NCBI RefSeq assembly: GCF_932526225.1
Contig: NC_064034.1
Location: 13,096,887 to 13,160,886, forward strand
Source of the DNA: Nematostella vectensis
Lineage: Eukaryota > Cnidaria > Anthozoa > Actiniaria > Edwardsiidae
DNA length: 64,000 bases
Direction: 5' to 3'
The number at the start of each line of letters is the position of its first letter. Position 1 is the stretch's first letter. The notes under the pieces are model-generated. The model searched no databases, was not told where the DNA came from, and saw nothing but the letters and a program-made list of their open reading frames with translations. Positions 33,401 to 48,400 of this stretch are shown here, piece after piece. The translations under genes were made by a program, and so were the position numbers.

Positions 33401-36400
33401 GTGCAGCTGTGTTTGACTTTGACGGGCTGTATAAAACTCAGAATAGGGGGGGAGGTATCTGTTTTCAGTCTGTTTTTTGTAAATTCAGCTCCAAAAAAGC
33501 CAGAAGTCAATGGGTTAATCAACCACCCCTAGATTTTAATCAAAATAACTAGACCTTTTTAGACTTGTGCTGTGACATACACCAGTGGATTGGATCACAT
33601 ATATGCCATTTCTAGCAAGTGAATATCTTTAACCTAGAAAATAGAATTTTTTTTACTTGGACATGACTGGACTCATTGATAGGGATGATATGCATAGCTT
33701 TTTTAGAAAAAAATGCCCAAGAAAACATCAGATTCAGGCAAGGTTTTGTGATAAGATTACTTTGACGGTGAATATACAAGAAAAGTACCAAAAGTGGGTT
33801 GACACTGCTGCTTTGAATTTATAAAGGCAAATATTTTTATAGAATTTGGGCTCCCTGTGGTTTCCCTAATGGTTTTAACATAAAAATTATCTGTTAGAAT
33901 ATCAGCCATAACTTAAAGGAGGCTTGTTTGTATATCAAGCAGAATTTGCCTACACTGTTGTATGCACCTAAGCTTGCGAAAAAGGCATTGTTCTCAGGCA
34001 GTGAGGCAAGCATGATTTTTAGGGTGTGTTGGTAAACACATTGACCCCTGAACCGGCCTGTACCGGCTTTGGGAAGTACCCACAACCCAAAAAATTCATA
34101 AATTCAAAATAAACACAACAAGATGAAGATACTCAGGCATCAGTCTAAGGGATAAATGGTCTTGCAGATATGCATCCAACCAAGGTGTTGGCATCTACTC
34201 TTAAGCCAAATAATAGCACAGGTTCTTTGACAAATCTCAAATCGAACAAGGAGAGAAAAGCAGAATCACCCCTCTCAATAAAACGCTCAAAATACCACAC
34301 AAGGGGGAGAGATCAGCAAACACAGCTCAAGACACAAATAGATACCTTTATTCTGATCCTCCAGGTACATTTCCTTGGCCTCAAAACACAATGTCCATTC
34401 CTTGAAGGATTGTACAACCACGAAAATATCTTCACGTATTGCAAAGCATTCTGGGAGATCCAGGGGAAAATTCACGAGGGGAGGGCCAGTCAACACTCCT
34501 CTCCCCAAAGTCAGATGGTTTTTTATAAGTCTTTTCACCCCGAAGCCAAACGAATCAATTCCAGGTCATACAGACCCAGAATAGCAGTGTAAACAATTTT
34601 GGAATCAATTTGGTTTCAGAAAAGACAGCATTTAGGAGAGCTGTGGTGATTCATTAGAAAATTATTTTCTCATCCGGGCAAAGCCAAACAAGAAAAAATC
34701 ATCATGAATCCACCTTTGCTTGCAAATATCCATAAGCAAAGCACTCAATTATGCCCCAAAAGACTTCATGATGTCCTGAGACACTCTCCTAATATGCTCA
34801 TAGCTGTATTTTTGATGAAAAATACAAGCAACCATCAACTTGTGCTGGCTTCAGCACATCGACGAGGGATTAAAAGTGGGGACCGCAATGCACTGTTGGA
34901 AAGCTTGGATACCGCTGACTGGGTGCAGCTGTGTTTGACTTTGACGGGCTGTATAAAACTCAGAATAGGGGGGGAGGTATCTGTTTTCAGTCTGTTTTTT
35001 GTAAATTCAGCTCCAAAAAAGCCAGAAGTCAATGGGTTAATCAACCACCCCTAGATTTTAATCAAAATAACTAGACCTTTTTAGACTTGTGCTGTGACAT
35101 ACACCAGTGGATTGGATCACATATATGCCATTTCTAGCAAGTGAATATCTTTAACCTAGAAAATAGAATTTTTTTTACTTGGACATGACTGGACTCATTG
35201 ATAGGGATGATATGCATAGCTTTTTTAGAAAAAAATGCCCAAGAAAACATCAGATTCAGGCAAGGTTTTGTGATAAGATTACTTTGACGGTGAATATACA
35301 AGAAAAGTACCAAAAGTGGGTTGACACTGCTGCTTTGAATTTATAAAGGCAAATATTTTTATAGAATTTGGGCTCCCTGTGGTTTCCCTAATGGTTTTAA
35401 CATAAAAATTATCTGTTAGAATATCAGCCATAACTTAAAGGAGGCTTGTTTGTATATCAAGCAGAATTTGCCTACACTGTTGTATGCACCTAAGCTTGCG
35501 AAAAAGGCATTGTTCTCAGGCAGTGAGGCAAGCATGATTTTTAGGGTGTGTTGGTAAACACATTGACCCCTGAACCGGCCTGTACCGGCTTTGGGAAGTA
35601 CCCACAACCCAAAAAATTCATAAATTCAAAATAAACACAACAAGATGAAGATACTCAGGCATCAGTCTAAGGGATAAATGGTCTTGCAGATATGCATCCA
35701 ACCAAGGTGTTGGCATCTACTCTTAAGCCAAATAATAGCACAGGTTCTTTGACAAATCTCAAATCGAACAAGGAGAGAAAAGCAGAATCACCCCTCTCAA
35801 TAAAACGCTCAAAATACCACACAAGGGGGAGAGATCAGCAAACACAGCTCAAGACACAAATAGATACCTTTATTCTGATCCTCCAGGTACATTTCCTTGG
35901 CCTCAAAACACAATGTCCATTCCTTGAAGGATTGTACAACCACGAAAATATCTTCACGTATTGCAAAGCATTCTGGGAGATCCAGGGGAAAATTCACGAG
36001 GGGAGGGCCAGTCAACACTCCTCTCCCCAAAGTCAGATGGTTTTTTATAAGTCTTTTCACCCCGAAGCCAAACGAATCAATTCCAGGTCATACAGACCCA
36101 GAATAGCAGTGTAAACAATTTTGGAATCAATTTGGTTTCAGAAAAGACAGCATTTAGGAGAGCTGTGGTGATTCATTAGAAAATTATTTTCTCATCCGGG
36201 CAAAGCCAAACAAGAAAAAATCATCATGAATCCACCTTTGCTTGCAAATATCCATAAGCAAAGCACTCAATTATGCCCCAAAAGACTTCATGATGTCCTG
36301 AGACACTCTCCTAATATGCTCATAGCTGTATTTTTGATGAAAAATACAAGCAACCATCAACTTGTGCTGGCTTCAGCACATCGACGAGGGATTAAAAGTG

Positions 36401-39400
36401 GGGACCGCAATGCACTGTTGGAAAGCTTGGATACCGCTGACTGGGTGCAGCTGTGTTTGACTTTGACGGGCTGTATAAAACTCAGAATAGGGGGGGAGGT
36501 ATCTGTTTTCAGTCTGTTTTTTGTAAATTCAGCTCCAAAAAAGCCAGAAGTCAATGGGTTAATCAACCACCCCTAGATTTTAATCAAAATAACTAGACCT
36601 TTTTAGACTTGTGCTGTGACATACACCAGTGGATTGGATCACATATATGCCATTTCTAGCAAGTGAATATCTTTAACCTAGAAAATAGAATTTTTTTTAC
36701 TTGGACATGACTGGACTCATTGATAGGGATGATATGCATAGCTTTTTTAGAAAAAAATGCCCAAGAAAACATCAGATTCAGGCAAGGTTTTGTGATAAGA
36801 TTACTTTGACGGTGAATATACAAGAAAAGTACCAAAAGTGGGTTGACACTGCTGCTTTGAATTTATAAAGGCAAATATTTTTATAGAATTTGGGCTCCCT
36901 GTGGTTTCCCTAATGGTTTTAACATAAAAATTATCTGTTAGAATATCAGCCATAACTTAAAGGAGGCTTGTTTGTATATCAAGCAGAATTTGCCTACACT
37001 GTTGTATGCACCTAAGCTTGCGAAAAAGGCATTGTTCTCAGGCAGTGAGGCAAGCATGATTTTTAGGGTGTGTTGGTAAACACATTGACCCCTGAACCGG
37101 CCTGTACCGGCTTTGGGAAGTACCCACAACCCAAAAAATTCATAAATTCAAAATAAACACAACAAGATGAAGATACTCAGGCATCAGTCTAAGGGATAAA
37201 TGGTCTTGCAGATATGCATCCAACCAAGGTGTTGGCATCTACTCTTAAGCCAAATAATAGCACAGGTTCTTTGACAAATCTCAAATCGAACAAGGAGAGA
37301 AAAGCAGAATCACCCCTCTCAATAAAACGCTCAAAATACCACACAAGGGGGAGAGATCAGCAAACACAGCTCAAGACACAAATAGATACCTTTATTCTGA
37401 TCCTCCAGGTACATTTCCTTGGCCTCAAAACACAATGTCCATTCCTTGAAGGATTGTACAACCACGAAAATATCTTCACGTATTGCAAAGCATTCTGGGA
37501 GATCCAGGGGAAAATTCACGAGGGGAGGGCCAGTCAACACTCCTCTCCCCAAAGTCAGATGGTTTTTTATAAGTCTTTTCACCCCGAAGCCAAACGAATC
37601 AATTCCAGGTCATACAGACCCAGAATAGCAGTGTAAACAATTTTGGAATCAATTTGGTTTCAGAAAAGACAGCATTTAGGAGAGCTGTGGTGATTCATTA
37701 GAAAATTATTTTCTCATCCGGGCAAAGCCAAACAAGAAAAAATCATCATGAATCCACCTTTGCTTGCAAATATCCATAAGCAAAGCACTCAATTATGCCC
37801 CAAAAGACTTCATGATGTCCTGAGACACTCTCCTAATATGCTCATAGCTGTATTTTTGATGAAAAATACAAGCAACCATCAACTTGTGCTGGCTTCAGCA
37901 CATCGACGAGGGATTAAAAGTGGGGACCGCAATGCACTGTTGGAAAGCTTGGATACCGCTGACTGGGTGCAGCTGTGTTTGACTTTGACGGGCTGTATAA
38001 AACTCAGAATAGGGGGGGAGGTATCTGTTTTCAGTCTGTTTTTTGTAAATTCAGCTCCAAAAAAGCCAGAAGTCAATGGGTTAATCAACCACCCCTAGAT
38101 TTTAATCAAAATAACTAGACCTTTTTAGACTTGTGCTGTGACATACACCAGTGGATTGGATCACATATATGCCATTTCTAGCAAGTGAATATCTTTAACC
38201 TAGAAAATAGAATTTTTTTTACTTGGACATGACTGGACTCATTGATAGGGATGATATGCATAGCTTTTTTAGAAAAAAATGCCCAAGAAAACATCAGATT
38301 CAGGCAAGGTTTTGTGATAAGATTACTTTGACGGTGAATATACAAGAAAAGTACCAAAAGTGGGTTGACACTGCTGCTTTGAATTTATAAAGGCAAATAT
38401 TTTTATAGAATTTGGGCTCCCTGTGGTTTCCCTAATGGTTTTAACATAAAAATTATCTGTTAGAATATCAGCCATAACTTAAAGGAGGCTTGTTTGTATA
38501 TCAAGCAGAATTTGCCTACACTGTTGTATGCACCTAAGCTTGCGAAAAAGGCATTGTTCTCAGGCAGTGAGGCAAGCATGATTTTTAGGGTGTGTTGGTA
38601 AACACATTGACCCCTGAACCGGCCTGTACCGGCTTTGGGAAGTACCCACAACCCAAAAAATTCATAAATTCAAAATAAACACAACAAGATGAAGATACTC
38701 AGGCATCAGTCTAAGGGATAAATGGTCTTGCAGATATGCATCCAACCAAGGTGTTGGCATCTACTCTTAAGCCAAATAATAGCACAGGTTCTTTGACAAA
38801 TCTCAAATCGAACAAGGAGAGAAAAGCAGAATCACCCCTCTCAATAAAACGCTCAAAATACCACACAAGGGGGAGAGATCAGCAAACACAGCTCAAGACA
38901 CAAATAGATACCTTTATTCTGATCCTCCAGGTACATTTCCTTGGCCTCAAAACACAATGTCCATTCCTTGAAGGATTGTACAACCACGAAAATATCTTCA
39001 CGTATTGCAAAGCATTCTGGGAGATCCAGGGGAAAATTCACGAGGGGAGGGCCAGTCAACACTCCTCTCCCCAAAGTCAGATGGTTTTTTATAAGTCTTT
39101 TCACCCCGAAGCCAAACGAATCAATTCCAGGTCATACAGACCCAGAATAGCAGTGTAAACAATTTTGGAATCAATTTGGTTTCAGAAAAGACAGCATTTA
39201 GGAGAGCTGTGGTGATTCATTAGAAAATTATTTTCTCATCCGGGCAAAGCCAAACAAGAAAAAATCATCATGAATCCACCTTTGCTTGCAAATATCCATA
39301 AGCAAAGCACTCAATTATGCCCCAAAAGACTTCATGATGTCCTGAGACACTCTCCTAATATGCTCATAGCTGTATTTTTGATGAAAAATACAAGCAACCA

Positions 39401-42400
39401 TCAACTTGTGCTGGCTTCAGCACATCGACGAGGGATTAAAAGTGGGGACCGCAATGCACTGTTGGAAAGCTTGGATACCGCTGACTGGGTGCAGCTGTGT
39501 TTGACTTTGACGGGCTGTATAAAACTCAGAATAGGGGGGGAGGTATCTGTTTTCAGTCTGTTTTTTGTAAATTCAGCTCCAAAAAAGCCAGAAGTCAATG
39601 GGTTAATCAACCACCCCTAGATTTTAATCAAAATAACTAGACCTTTTTAGACTTGTGCTGTGACATACACCAGTGGATTGGATCACATATATGCCATTTC
39701 TAGCAAGTGAATATCTTTAACCTAGAAAATAGAATTTTTTTTACTTGGACATGACTGGACTCATTGATAGGGATGATATGCATAGCTTTTTTAGAAAAAA
39801 ATGCCCAAGAAAACATCAGATTCAGGCAAGGTTTTGTGATAAGATTACTTTGACGGTGAATATACAAGAAAAGTACCAAAAGTGGGTTGACACTGCTGCT
39901 TTGAATTTATAAAGGCAAATATTTTTATAGAATTTGGGCTCCCTGTGGTTTCCCTAATGGTTTTAACATAAAAATTATCTGTTAGAATATCAGCCATAAC
40001 TTAAAGGAGGCTTGTTTGTATATCAAGCAGAATTTGCCTACACTGTTGTATGCACCTAAGCTTGCGAAAAAGGCATTGTTCTCAGGCAGTGAGGCAAGCA
40101 TGATTTTTAGGGTGTGTTGGTAAACACATTGACCCCTGAACCGGCCTGTACCGGCTTTGGGAAGTACCCACAACCCAAAAAATTCATAAATTCAAAATAA
40201 ACACAACAAGATGAAGATACTCAGGCATCAGTCTAAGGGATAAATGGTCTTGCAGATATGCATCCAACCAAGGTGTTGGCATCTACTCTTAAGCCAAATA
40301 ATAGCACAGGTTCTTTGACAAATCTCAAATCGAACAAGGAGAGAAAAGCAGAATCACCCCTCTCAATAAAACGCTCAAAATACCACACAAGGGGGAGAGA
40401 TCAGCAAACACAGCTCAAGACACAAATAGATACCTTTATTCTGATCCTCCAGGTACATTTCCTTGGCCTCAAAACACAATGTCCATTCCTTGAAGGATTG
40501 TACAACCACGAAAATATCTTCACGTATTGCAAAGCATTCTGGGAGATCCAGGGGAAAATTCACGAGGGGAGGGCCAGTCAACACTCCTCTCCCCAAAGTC
40601 AGATGGTTTTTTATAAGTCTTTTCACCCCGAAGCCAAACGAATCAATTCCAGGTCATACAGACCCAGAATAGCAGTGTAAACAATTTTGGAATCAATTTG
40701 GTTTCAGAAAAGACAGCATTTAGGAGAGCTGTGGTGATTCATTAGAAAATTATTTTCTCATCCGGGCAAAGCCAAACAAGAAAAAATCATCATGAATCCA
40801 CCTTTGCTTGCAAATATCCATAAGCAAAGCACTCAATTATGCCCCAAAAGACTTCATGATGTCCTGAGACACTCTCCTAATATGCTCATAGCTGTATTTT
40901 TGATGAAAAATACAAGCAACCATCAACTTGTGCTGGCTTCAGCACATCGACGAGGGATTAAAAGTGGGGACCGCAATGCACTGTTGGAAAGCTTGGATAC
41001 CGCTGACTGGGTGCAGCTGTGTTTGACTTTGACGGGCTGTATAAAACTCAGAATAGGGGGGGAGGTATCTGTTTTCAGTCTGTTTTTTGTAAATTCAGCT
41101 CCAAAAAAGCCAGAAGTCAATGGGTTAATCAACCACCCCTAGATTTTAATCAAAATAACTAGACCTTTTTAGACTTGTGCTGTGACATACACCAGTGGAT
41201 TGGATCACATATATGCCATTTCTAGCAAGTGAATATCTTTAACCTAGAAAATAGAATTTTTTTTACTTGGACATGACTGGACTCATTGATAGGGATGATA
41301 TGCATAGCTTTTTTAGAAAAAAATGCCCAAGAAAACATCAGATTCAGGCAAGGTTTTGTGATAAGATTACTTTGACGGTGAATATACAAGAAAAGTACCA
41401 AAAGTGGGTTGACACTGCTGCTTTGAATTTATAAAGGCAAATATTTTTATAGAATTTGGGCTCCCTGTGGTTTCCCTAATGGTTTTAACATAAAAATTAT
41501 CTGTTAGAATATCAGCCATAACTTAAAGGAGGCTTGTTTGTATATCAAGCAGAATTTGCCTACACTGTTGTATGCACCTAAGCTTGCGAAAAAGGCATTG
41601 TTCTCAGGCAGTGAGGCAAGCATGATTTTTAGGGTGTGTTGGTAAACACATTGACCCCTGAACCGGCCTGTACCGGCTTTGGGAAGTACCCACAACCCAA
41701 AAAATTCATAAATTCAAAATAAACACAACAAGATGAAGATACTCAGGCATCAGTCTAAGGGATAAATGGTCTTGCAGATATGCATCCAACCAAGGTGTTG
41801 GCATCTACTCTTAAGCCAAATAATAGCACAGGTTCTTTGACAAATCTCAAATCGAACAAGGAGAGAAAAGCAGAATCACCCCTCTCAATAAAACGCTCAA
41901 AATACCACACAAGGGGGAGAGATCAGCAAACACAGCTCAAGACACAAATAGATACCTTTATTCTGATCCTCCAGGTACATTTCCTTGGCCTCAAAACACA
42001 ATGTCCATTCCTTGAAGGATTGTACAACCACGAAAATATCTTCACGTATTGCAAAGCATTCTGGGAGATCCAGGGGAAAATTCACGAGGGGAGGGCCAGT
42101 CAACACTCCTCTCCCCAAAGTCAGATGGTTTTTTATAAGTCTTTTCACCCCGAAGCCAAACGAATCAATTCCAGGTCATACAGACCCAGAATAGCAGTGT
42201 AAACAATTTTGGAATCAATTTGGTTTCAGAAAAGACAGCATTTAGGAGAGCTGTGGTGATTCATTAGAAAATTATTTTCTCATCCGGGCAAAGCCAAACA
42301 AGAAAAAATCATCATGAATCCACCTTTGCTTGCAAATATCCATAAGCAAAGCACTCAATTATGCCCCAAAAGACTTCATGATGTCCTGAGACACTCTCCT

Positions 42401-45400
42401 AATATGCTCATAGCTGTATTTTTGATGAAAAATACAAGCAACCATCAACTTGTGCTGGCTTCAGCACATCGACGAGGGATTAAAAGTGGGGACCGCAATG
42501 CACTGTTGGAAAGCTTGGATACCGCTGACTGGGTGCAGCTGTGTTTGACTTTGACGGGCTGTATAAAACTCAGAATAGGGGGGGAGGTATCTGTTTTCAG
42601 TCTGTTTTTTGTAAATTCAGCTCCAAAAAAGCCAGAAGTCAATGGGTTAATCAACCACCCCTAGATTTTAATCAAAATAACTAGACCTTTTTAGACTTGT
42701 GCTGTGACATACACCAGTGGATTGGATCACATATATGCCATTTCTAGCAAGTGAATATCTTTAACCTAGAAAATAGAATTTTTTTTACTTGGACATGACT
42801 GGACTCATTGATAGGGATGATATGCATAGCTTTTTTAGAAAAAAATGCCCAAGAAAACATCAGATTCAGGCAAGGTTTTGTGATAAGATTACTTTGACGG
42901 TGAATATACAAGAAAAGTACCAAAAGTGGGTTGACACTGCTGCTTTGAATTTATAAAGGCAAATATTTTTATAGAATTTGGGCTCCCTGTGGTTTCCCTA
43001 ATGGTTTTAACATAAAAATTATCTGTTAGAATATCAGCCATAACTTAAAGGAGGCTTGTTTGTATATCAAGCAGAATTTGCCTACACTGTTGTATGCACC
43101 TAAGCTTGCGAAAAAGGCATTGTTCTCAGGCAGTGAGGCAAGCATGATTTTTAGGGTGTGTTGGTAAACACATTGACCCCTGAACCGGCCTGTACCGGCT
43201 TTGGGAAGTACCCACAACCCAAAAAATTCATAAATTCAAAATAAACACAACAAGATGAAGATACTCAGGCATCAGTCTAAGGGATAAATGGTCTTGCAGA
43301 TATGCATCCAACCAAGGTGTTGGCATCTACTCTTAAGCCAAATAATAGCACAGGTTCTTTGACAAATCTCAAATCGAACAAGGAGAGAAAAGCAGAATCA
43401 CCCCTCTCAATAAAACGCTCAAAATACCACACAAGGGGGAGAGATCAGCAAACACAGCTCAAGACACAAATAGATACCTTTATTCTGATCCTCCAGGTAC
43501 ATTTCCTTGGCCTCAAAACACAATGTCCATTCCTTGAAGGATTGTACAACCACGAAAATATCTTCACGTATTGCAAAGCATTCTGGGAGATCCAGGGGAA
43601 AATTCACGAGGGGAGGGCCAGTCAACACTCCTCTCCCCAAAGTCAGATGGTTTTTTATAAGTCTTTTCACCCCGAAGCCAAACGAATCAATTCCAGGTCA
43701 TACAGACCCAGAATAGCAGTGTAAACAATTTTGGAATCAATTTGGTTTCAGAAAAGACAGCATTTAGGAGAGCTGTGGTGATTCATTAGAAAATTATTTT
43801 CTCATCCGGGCAAAGCCAAACAAGAAAAAATCATCATGAATCCACCTTTGCTTGCAAATATCCATAAGCAAAGCACTCAATTATGCCCCAAAAGACTTCA
43901 TGATGTCCTGAGACACTCTCCTAATATGCTCATAGCTGTATTTTTGATGAAAAATACAAGCAACCATCAACTTGTGCTGGCTTCAGCACATCGACGAGGG
44001 ATTAAAAGTGGGGACCGCAATGCACTGTTGGAAAGCTTGGATACCGCTGACTGGGTGCAGCTGTGTTTGACTTTGACGGGCTGTATAAAACTCAGAATAG
44101 GGGGGGAGGTATCTGTTTTCAGTCTGTTTTTTGTAAATTCAGCTCCAAAAAAGCCAGAAGTCAATGGGTTAATCAACCACCCCTAGATTTTAATCAAAAT
44201 AACTAGACCTTTTTAGACTTGTGCTGTGACATACACCAGTGGATTGGATCACATATATGCCATTTCTAGCAAGTGAATATCTTTAACCTAGAAAATAGAA
44301 TTTTTTTTACTTGGACATGACTGGACTCATTGATAGGGATGATATGCATAGCTTTTTTAGAAAAAAATGCCCAAGAAAACATCAGATTCAGGCAAGGTTT
44401 TGTGATAAGATTACTTTGACGGTGAATATACAAGAAAAGTACCAAAAGTGGGTTGACACTGCTGCTTTGAATTTATAAAGGCAAATATTTTTATAGAATT
44501 TGGGCTCCCTGTGGTTTCCCTAATGGTTTTAACATAAAAATTATCTGTTAGAATATCAGCCATAACTTAAAGGAGGCTTGTTTGTATATCAAGCAGAATT
44601 TGCCTACACTGTTGTATGCACCTAAGCTTGCGAAAAAGGCATTGTTCTCAGGCAGTGAGGCAAGCATGATTTTTAGGGTGTGTTGGTAAACACATTGACC
44701 CCTGAACCGGCCTGTACCGGCTTTGGGAAGTACCCACAACCCAAAAAATTCATAAATTCAAAATAAACACAACAAGATGAAGATACTCAGGCATCAGTCT
44801 AAGGGATAAATGGTCTTGCAGATATGCATCCAACCAAGGTGTTGGCATCTACTCTTAAGCCAAATAATAGCACAGGTTCTTTGACAAATCTCAAATCGAA
44901 CAAGGAGAGAAAAGCAGAATCACCCCTCTCAATAAAACGCTCAAAATACCACACAAGGGGGAGAGATCAGCAAACACAGCTCAAGACACAAATAGATACC
45001 TTTATTCTGATCCTCCAGGTACATTTCCTTGGCCTCAAAACACAATGTCCATTCCTTGAAGGATTGTACAACCACGAAAATATCTTCACGTATTGCAAAG
45101 CATTCTGGGAGATCCAGGGGAAAATTCACGAGGGGAGGGCCAGTCAACACTCCTCTCCCCAAAGTCAGATGGTTTTTTATAAGTCTTTTCACCCCGAAGC
45201 CAAACGAATCAATTCCAGGTCATACAGACCCAGAATAGCAGTGTAAACAATTTTGGAATCAATTTGGTTTCAGAAAAGACAGCATTTAGGAGAGCTGTGG
45301 TGATTCATTAGAAAATTATTTTCTCATCCGGGCAAAGCCAAACAAGAAAAAATCATCATGAATCCACCTTTGCTTGCAAATATCCATAAGCAAAGCACTC

Positions 45401-48400
45401 AATTATGCCCCAAAAGACTTCATGATGTCCTGAGACACTCTCCTAATATGCTCATAGCTGTATTTTTGATGAAAAATACAAGCAACCATCAACTTGTGCT
45501 GGCTTCAGCACATCGACGAGGGATTAAAAGTGGGGACCGCAATGCACTGTTGGAAAGCTTGGATACCGCTGACTGGGTGCAGCTGTGTTTGACTTTGACG
45601 GGCTGTATAAAACTCAGAATAGGGGGGGAGGTATCTGTTTTCAGTCTGTTTTTTGTAAATTCAGCTCCAAAAAAGCCAGAAGTCAATGGGTTAATCAACC
45701 ACCCCTAGATTTTAATCAAAATAACTAGACCTTTTTAGACTTGTGCTGTGACATACACCAGTGGATTGGATCACATATATGCCATTTCTAGCAAGTGAAT
45801 ATCTTTAACCTAGAAAATAGAATTTTTTTTACTTGGACATGACTGGACTCATTGATAGGGATGATATGCATAGCTTTTTTAGAAAAAAATGCCCAAGAAA
45901 ACATCAGATTCAGGCAAGGTTTTGTGATAAGATTACTTTGACGGTGAATATACAAGAAAAGTACCAAAAGTGGGTTGACACTGCTGCTTTGAATTTATAA
46001 AGGCAAATATTTTTATAGAATTTGGGCTCCCTGTGGTTTCCCTAATGGTTTTAACATAAAAATTATCTGTTAGAATATCAGCCATAACTTAAAGGAGGCT
46101 TGTTTGTATATCAAGCAGAATTTGCCTACACTGTTGTATGCACCTAAGCTTGCGAAAAAGGCATTGTTCTCAGGCAGTGAGGCAAGCATGATTTTTAGGG
46201 TGTGTTGGTAAACACATTGACCCCTGAACCGGCCTGTACCGGCTTTGGGAAGTACCCACAACCCAAAAAATTCATAAATTCAAAATAAACACAACAAGAT
46301 GAAGATACTCAGGCATCAGTCTAAGGGATAAATGGTCTTGCAGATATGCATCCAACCAAGGTGTTGGCATCTACTCTTAAGCCAAATAATAGCACAGGTT
46401 CTTTGACAAATCTCAAATCGAACAAGGAGAGAAAAGCAGAATCACCCCTCTCAATAAAACGCTCAAAATACCACACAAGGGGGAGAGATCAGCAAACACA
46501 GCTCAAGACACAAATAGATACCTTTATTCTGATCCTCCAGGTACATTTCCTTGGCCTCAAAACACAATGTCCATTCCTTGAAGGATTGTACAACCACGAA
46601 AATATCTTCACGTATTGCAAAGCATTCTGGGAGATCCAGGGGAAAATTCACGAGGGGAGGGCCAGTCAACACTCCTCTCCCCAAAGTCAGATGGTTTTTT
46701 ATAAGTCTTTTCACCCCGAAGCCAAACGAATCAATTCCAGGTCATACAGACCCAGAATAGCAGTGTAAACAATTTTGGAATCAATTTGGTTTCAGAAAAG
46801 ACAGCATTTAGGAGAGCTGTGGTGATTCATTAGAAAATTATTTTCTCATCCGGGCAAAGCCAAACAAGAAAAAATCATCATGAATCCACCTTTGCTTGCA
46901 AATATCCATAAGCAAAGCACTCAATTATGCCCCAAAAGACTTCATGATGTCCTGAGACACTCTCCTAATATGCTCATAGCTGTATTTTTGATGAAAAATA
47001 CAAGCAACCATCAACTTGTGCTGGCTTCAGCACATCGACGAGGGATTAAAAGTGGGGACCGCAATGCACTGTTGGAAAGCTTGGATACCGCTGACTGGGT
47101 GCAGCTGTGTTTGACTTTGACGGGCTGTATAAAACTCAGAATAGGGGGGGAGGTATCTGTTTTCAGTCTGTTTTTTGTAAATTCAGCTCCAAAAAAGCCA
47201 GAAGTCAATGGGTTAATCAACCACCCCTAGATTTTAATCAAAATAACTAGACCTTTTTAGACTTGTGCTGTGACATACACCAGTGGATTGGATCACATAT
47301 ATGCCATTTCTAGCAAGTGAATATCTTTAACCTAGAAAATAGAATTTTTTTTACTTGGACATGACTGGACTCATTGATAGGGATGATATGCATAGCTTTT
47401 TTAGAAAAAAATGCCCAAGAAAACATCAGATTCAGGCAAGGTTTTGTGATAAGATTACTTTGACGGTGAATATACAAGAAAAGTACCAAAAGTGGGTTGA
47501 CACTGCTGCTTTGAATTTATAAAGGCAAATATTTTTATAGAATTTGGGCTCCCTGTGGTTTCCCTAATGGTTTTAACATAAAAATTATCTATTAGAATAT
47601 CAGCCATAACTTAAAGGAGGCTTGTTTGTATATCAAGCAGAATTTGCCTACACTGTTGTATGCACCTAAGCTTGCGAAAAAGGCATTGTTCTCAGGCAGT
47701 GAGGCAAGCATGATTTTTAGGGTGTGTTGGTAAACACATTGACCCCTGAACCGGCCTGTACCGGCTTTGGGAAGTACCCACAACCCAAAAAATTCATAAA
47801 TTCAAAATAAACACAACAAGATGAAGATACTCAGGCATCAGTCTAAGGGATAAATGGTCTTGCAGATATGCATCCAACCAAGGTGTTGGCATCTACTCTT
47901 AAGCCAAATAATAGCACAGGTTCTTTGACAAATCTCAAATCGAACAAGGAGAGAAAAGCAGAATCACCCCTCTCAATAAAACGCTCAAAATACCACACAA
48001 GGGGGAGAGATCAGCAAACACAGCTCAAGACACAAATAGATACCTTTATTCTGATCCTCCAGGTACATTTCCTTGGCCTCAAAACACAATGTCCATTCCT
48101 TGAAGGATTGTACAACCACGAAAATATCTTCACGTATTGCAAAGCATTCTGGGAGATCCAGGGGAAAATTCACGAGGGGAGGGCCAGTCAACACTCCTCT
48201 CCCCAAAGTCAGATGGTTTTTTATAAGTCTTTTCACCCCGAAGCCAAACGAATCAATTCCAGGTCATACAGACCCAGAATAGCAGTGTAAACAATTTTGG
48301 AATCAATTTGGTTTCAGAAAAGACAGCATTTAGGAGAGCTGTGGTGATTCATTAGAAAATTATTTTCTCATCCGGGCAAAGCCAAACAAGAAAAAATCAT